A stretch of 35,872 bases of DNA from an uncultured Lachnospiraceae bacterium (lineage in GTDB: Bacteria > Bacillota > Clostridia > Lachnospirales > Lachnospiraceae): NCBI GenBank assembly GCA_902793845.1, contig CADBFE010000023.1, positions 1 through 35,872 on the forward strand. Direction: 5' to 3'. The notes below the pieces were generated by a model, which saw only the letters and a program-made list of their open reading frames with translations, did not search any database and was not told the origin of the DNA. This document shows, piece by piece, positions 33,761 to 35,872 of the stretch; within the stretch, counting starts at the first letter, position 1, and each line of letters begins with the position of its first letter. Made by a program: the position numbers and the translations under genes.

Positions 33761-34727
33761 TATTTATTTTGCTCTTCAGAAACCGTGGCCACTTCGCCCG
33801 GTTCCTTAATATTCGTCTCTCTCGCCAGATATATTGGTCTGTTTTTAACCTCCATATATATTCTGGCCATATATTCTCCTATCATTCCAAGGATAGTAAT
33901 AATTACTCCGCCAAGCAGAAGCATAACAATAAGGAGGGTGGCATAACCGTTCCTATCTGCAGTAGGAGAATTAATAGATGTAATGAATGTAAATATCGCA
34001 AAAGCTATGGCTCCTATCGTAACAAGTGAACCTAAATATACTACTCCCCTAAGCGGTGTAGTAGCAAATGCCATAAAGCCCTGAAGTGCATATCTAACGA
34101 GGCCTCTGAAACTCCATGTAGTCTCACCGGCCACTCTCTCGACGTCCTTATATTCTATCCATTTATTTTTAAAGCCTATCCAGCTGTATATACCTTTTGT
34201 AAATCTCTCAGATTCCGGCATGGAAACTATCGCCTCGGCAACCTTACGCTTCATGAGACGATAATCTGTTCCACCCTGAACCAGATCCATACCTGTCAGA
34301 TTATTAATAATTCCAAAGAATAGCTTTGAAAATAACTTTCTGAATACAGGCTCGCCATGACGAGCTACTCTCCTTGCGGACGCACAATCGTATCCTTCTT
34401 TCTCTATGGCATCAAGCATCTGTTCTATAAGCTCCGGGGGATGCTGGAGATCTGCATCAAGTATTCTTTTCCAAAGTTTCTGGACAGGGAAATATATTGG
34501 ATCCTGCCTTTTTTCATCGTACCCGACGATAAGAATTTATCATGTATTTCAACCGTCTTTTTAATTTCATCTAATGTATTATCTTTACTGCCGTCATCTA
34601 TATAAGTAATCGTAAAATCATAATTAAAAAGCCTATCTGACGAGAAAACCTCGCAGATACGCTTATAAAATAAATCTATACATTTTTCTTCGTTATAACA
34701 TGGAACTATCAGTTCAATCGTATACAT
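33760..34727 (-). pseudogene. DPM1/GtrB-like GT2 glycosyltransferase, frameshifted
   Basis: First gene of the glycan locus and apparently broken. The 5' part (34425-34727) encodes MYTIELIVPCYNEEKCIDLF to LSRNFGKE, the standard start of a polyprenyl-phosphate sugar synthase. After GKE the frame changes near 34462 and ends in a short wrong-frame tail. The rest continues in another frame with LDADLQHPPELIEQMLDAIE, then TDYRLMKRK and two C-terminal helices (about 135-205 of the second part) to a stop at 33760. Family members have about 18 residues between GKE and DADLQ; here 5 nt remain, so about 49 nt are missing, including the helix before the DxD. The longest ATG frame of the second part starts at 34419. 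The intact enzyme would load a sugar onto undecaprenyl phosphate for the GT-C enzyme. Confidence 0.85.
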
Positions 34728-34774
34728 ACAAATATCTCAAATAAAGGTTCTATCCTTTTTACCACAACACCTCT

Positions 34775-34780
34775 ATTATA
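34775..34780 (-). promoter_or_regulatory. Probable -10 of the glycan-locus promoter
   Basis: A perfect minus-strand TATAAT lies 48 nt before the first gene of the locus, in the 87-nt gap after the ferredoxin/GNAT gene. The -35 region at 16-18 nt is weak. Between the -10 and the ATG is a small AAAGG/CCTTT hairpin. This is the only good promoter seen for the whole 25-kb run, apart from a possible internal one near 23040. Confidence 0.5.
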
Positions 34781-34814
34781 CGATAAATCGACTAAAAACT
34801 CACTATTTATCCCT

Positions 34815-35270
34815 TTATTCTTCAATAACCTTCCGTGCGTACGAACATGTTGCCTCTAAGCGAACCATATTACGCTCAGATTCTTCAATAAGCCTAAAAA
34901 CAAGCCTCTTTGCTATGCCTTTTCCCTCATACTCAGGCAATACCTCTGTATGATATATGTTCCATACACCATCAGATTCCTCATAATCACACTCACCAAC
35001 CTGCTTGTCTCCGTCATATGCCACACTTCGGCGGTTCTCAATATCTGCTTTTACATCAATATTGTGCCTATACAAACAACGAAGTGCCCCTGAAGGACAC
35101 TTTTCAATTGCCTGCCAGACCTCTTTATTATCAGCTTCATCAAGATTAATCCACGGTTTTCTGTTTATATTAAAGGTCTTAGGACTCCCTGTCACACATT
35201 TCTTAGCATGAAAGCACTTCTCAGAATTCCAGAAAACCACCAAATCTTCATTTTCATATATTCGATGCAT
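34815..35270 (-). CDS. Ferredoxin-like (Fer4_19) domain fused to a small GNAT domain
   Basis: Protein of 151 residues with two parts. Residues 1-68 form an iron-sulfur-binding domain with C19 and C25 (EKCFHAKKC), C58 in IEKCPSGALR and possibly C65. The region fits the Fer4_19 type. Residues about 75-151 are a YjdJ-like GNAT fold with HTEVLPEYEGKGIAKRLVFR and EATCSYARKVIEE at the end. I chose ATG 35270 because GGGAG lies 9 nt upstream; a frame from 35363 would run through the toxin gene. It lies between the toxin-antitoxin pair and the glycan locus, and belongs functionally to neither as far as can be seen. Substrate unknown. Confidence 0.85.
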   Translation of the reverse strand: MHRIYENEDLVVFWNSEKCFHAKKCVTGSPKTFNINRKPWINLDEADNKEVWQAIEKCPSGALRCLYRHNIDVKADIENRRSVAYDGDKQVGECDYEESDGVWNIYHTEVLPEYEGKGIAKRLVFRLIEESERNMVRLEATCSYARKVIEE

Positions 35271-35304
35271 AAAATACTCCCGTTTTATACTTTTTATACT
35301 TTTA

Positions 35305-35631
35305 TCAATCCGAATGCCGACTCTGTAGCCTCTTGTGTATATCTGACGCACCATAAAGAACATCGGTAACTGTTACAACCCCTAGATCAATCACATAACA
35401 GACAAGATAATTATCTACAATCATCCTGTGAATTCCCATCGAATGCTCCGGTTCACATTCAAATAAACCATATCTATCAGGAAAAGAATCCAAAGATAAG
35501 ATTGCATCAGCTATACGATTATATTGTCCCATAGTATTTTGAGGGGCCTGCAGTTTTACCGAAATATACTGATATAAGGCTTCCATATCAGAAAGAGCAT
35601 CTTCTGTGATGTTAACAATATATTTCTCCAT
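35305..35631 (-). CDS. RelE/ParE-family toxin
   Basis: Small protein of 108 residues with the RelE/ParE toxin layout: a first strand MEKYIVNITEDALSDMEALY, a helical hairpin with Q-N-T-M-G-Q-Y-N-R-I-A-D-A-I, then SLDSFPDRYGLF and the C-terminal strands HRMIVDNYLVCYVID and VVTVTDVLYGASDI. Such toxins are either mRNA interferases in the ribosome or gyrase poisons; the two cannot be told apart here. The ATG at 35631 overlaps the antitoxin stop by one base (TGATG), a standard coupling. The gene order, antitoxin first, fits type II systems. Confidence 0.88.
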   Translation of the reverse strand: MEKYIVNITEDALSDMEALYQYISVKLQAPQNTMGQYNRIADAILSLDSFPDRYGLFECEPEHSMGIHRMIVDNYLVCYVIDLGVVTVTDVLYGASDIHKRLQSRHSD

Positions 35632-35872
35632 CAACTGTGGCTCTCCCGAAATTTATCAAATGCTGATGCTGCGTTCTGAGTTCTACCAGTCTTATATGAT
35701 TCATATCCATTTTGTATTTTTGCATGTATCTGCTCTTCAGTCATTTTTGTGGCATCAATACTTTCGGGAGCATTCGGTAGTGTCACTGCAAACGGAATTC
35801 CTCCTACAAGTACTATCTGATTTAAAAACATATCAACTGCAGTGGACATCGGAATACCAAGACGTCCCAATA
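35631..35872 (-). CDS. RelB/DinJ-family antitoxin, 5' end outside window
   Basis: The frame is open to the right edge, so the start lies beyond the window. The visible 80 codons begin in the ribbon-helix-helix domain with LGIPMSTAVDMFLNQIVLVG, typical of RelB/DinJ, then GGIPFAVTLP. The toxin-binding C-terminal tail follows and ends KFRESHS. It is coupled to the toxin gene by a one-base stop/start overlap. It probably represses its own operon and neutralises the toxin by binding. Confidence 0.88.
   Translation of the reverse strand, partial: LGRLGIPMSTAVDMFLNQIVLVGGIPFAVTLPNAPESIDATKMTEEQIHAKIQNGYESYKTGRTQNAASAFDKFRESHS

Noticed and set aside
35271-35363. Upstream start for the ferredoxin/GNAT protein
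   Set aside because: This stretch codes for the toxin C-terminus in another frame and the GGGAG at the ATG 35270 is far better.
1-35872. CRISPR arrays, insertion sequences, tRNA or rRNA genes, prophage
   Set aside because: No regularly spaced repeats, transposase frames, rRNA or tRNA-like segments, or phage genes were seen on either strand.

Overview
The window is a 35.9-kb piece of a low-to-moderate GC Firmicute chromosome, most likely a member of the Lachnospiraceae (Butyrivibrio/Roseburia/Lachnospira-like). The call rests on gene content: an MtaB-type tRNA methylthiotransferase, a His-less HPr/Crh-like protein, a cysteine desulfurase with a rhodanese-less ThiI, a PrmA-RsmE pair, AAGGA/GGAGG ribosome binding sites and AT-rich spacers. 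Genus cannot be fixed by eye. Every gene except the small HPr-like one is on the minus strand, so transcription runs from high to low coordinates.

Left third (1-9317) is housekeeping: a partial mtaB, the HPr-like gene with a strong terminator, and a group made of cysteine desulfurase, hybrid histidine kinase, LytTR response regulator and ThiI. The two-component pair sits inside what would otherwise be a sulfur-transfer (tRNA thiolation) unit. A strongly structured leader of about 200 nt precedes the desulfurase. RsmE and PrmA follow.

The remaining two thirds (9452-34727) is one 25-kb co-directional surface-glycan locus with very tight gene spacing. In transcription order it holds: a DPM1/GtrB-like GT2 broken by a frameshift, a 900-aa YidC/Oxa1-plus-sulfatase-superfamily fusion, an ArnT/GT39-like integral membrane transferase, a GT4, an ATP-grasp ligase, a GT2-like transferase, a VioA-like aminotransferase, a DUF6625-like transferase and a fucosyltransferase-like protein. 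After a weak terminator-like hairpin come a nonulosonate (sialic-acid-like) module (short NeuB, Gfo/Idh oxidoreductase, CMP-sugar synthetase, PtmA-like SDR, KdsC-like HAD phosphatase), a PglK-like ABC flippase, a GT-D-fold transferase, acyltransferase 3, a GNAT/3,4-ketoisomerase fusion, a PseC-like aminotransferase, a frameshifted PAP2-GDPD-propeller gene and an SMR/EamA pair. Together these suggest a lipid-linked glycan that carries a nonulosonic acid and amino-deoxysugars. It would be flipped, further modified outside by GT-C and sulfatase-superfamily enzymes, and acylated.

The right edge (34815-35872) has a ferredoxin-like/GNAT fusion and a RelB-RelE type toxin-antitoxin pair cut by the window end. 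Three genes carry out-of-frame indels (HPr C-terminus, GDPD, leading GT2). These are either real pseudogenes/variants or assembly errors. The most unusual single gene is the YidC-sulfatase fusion.
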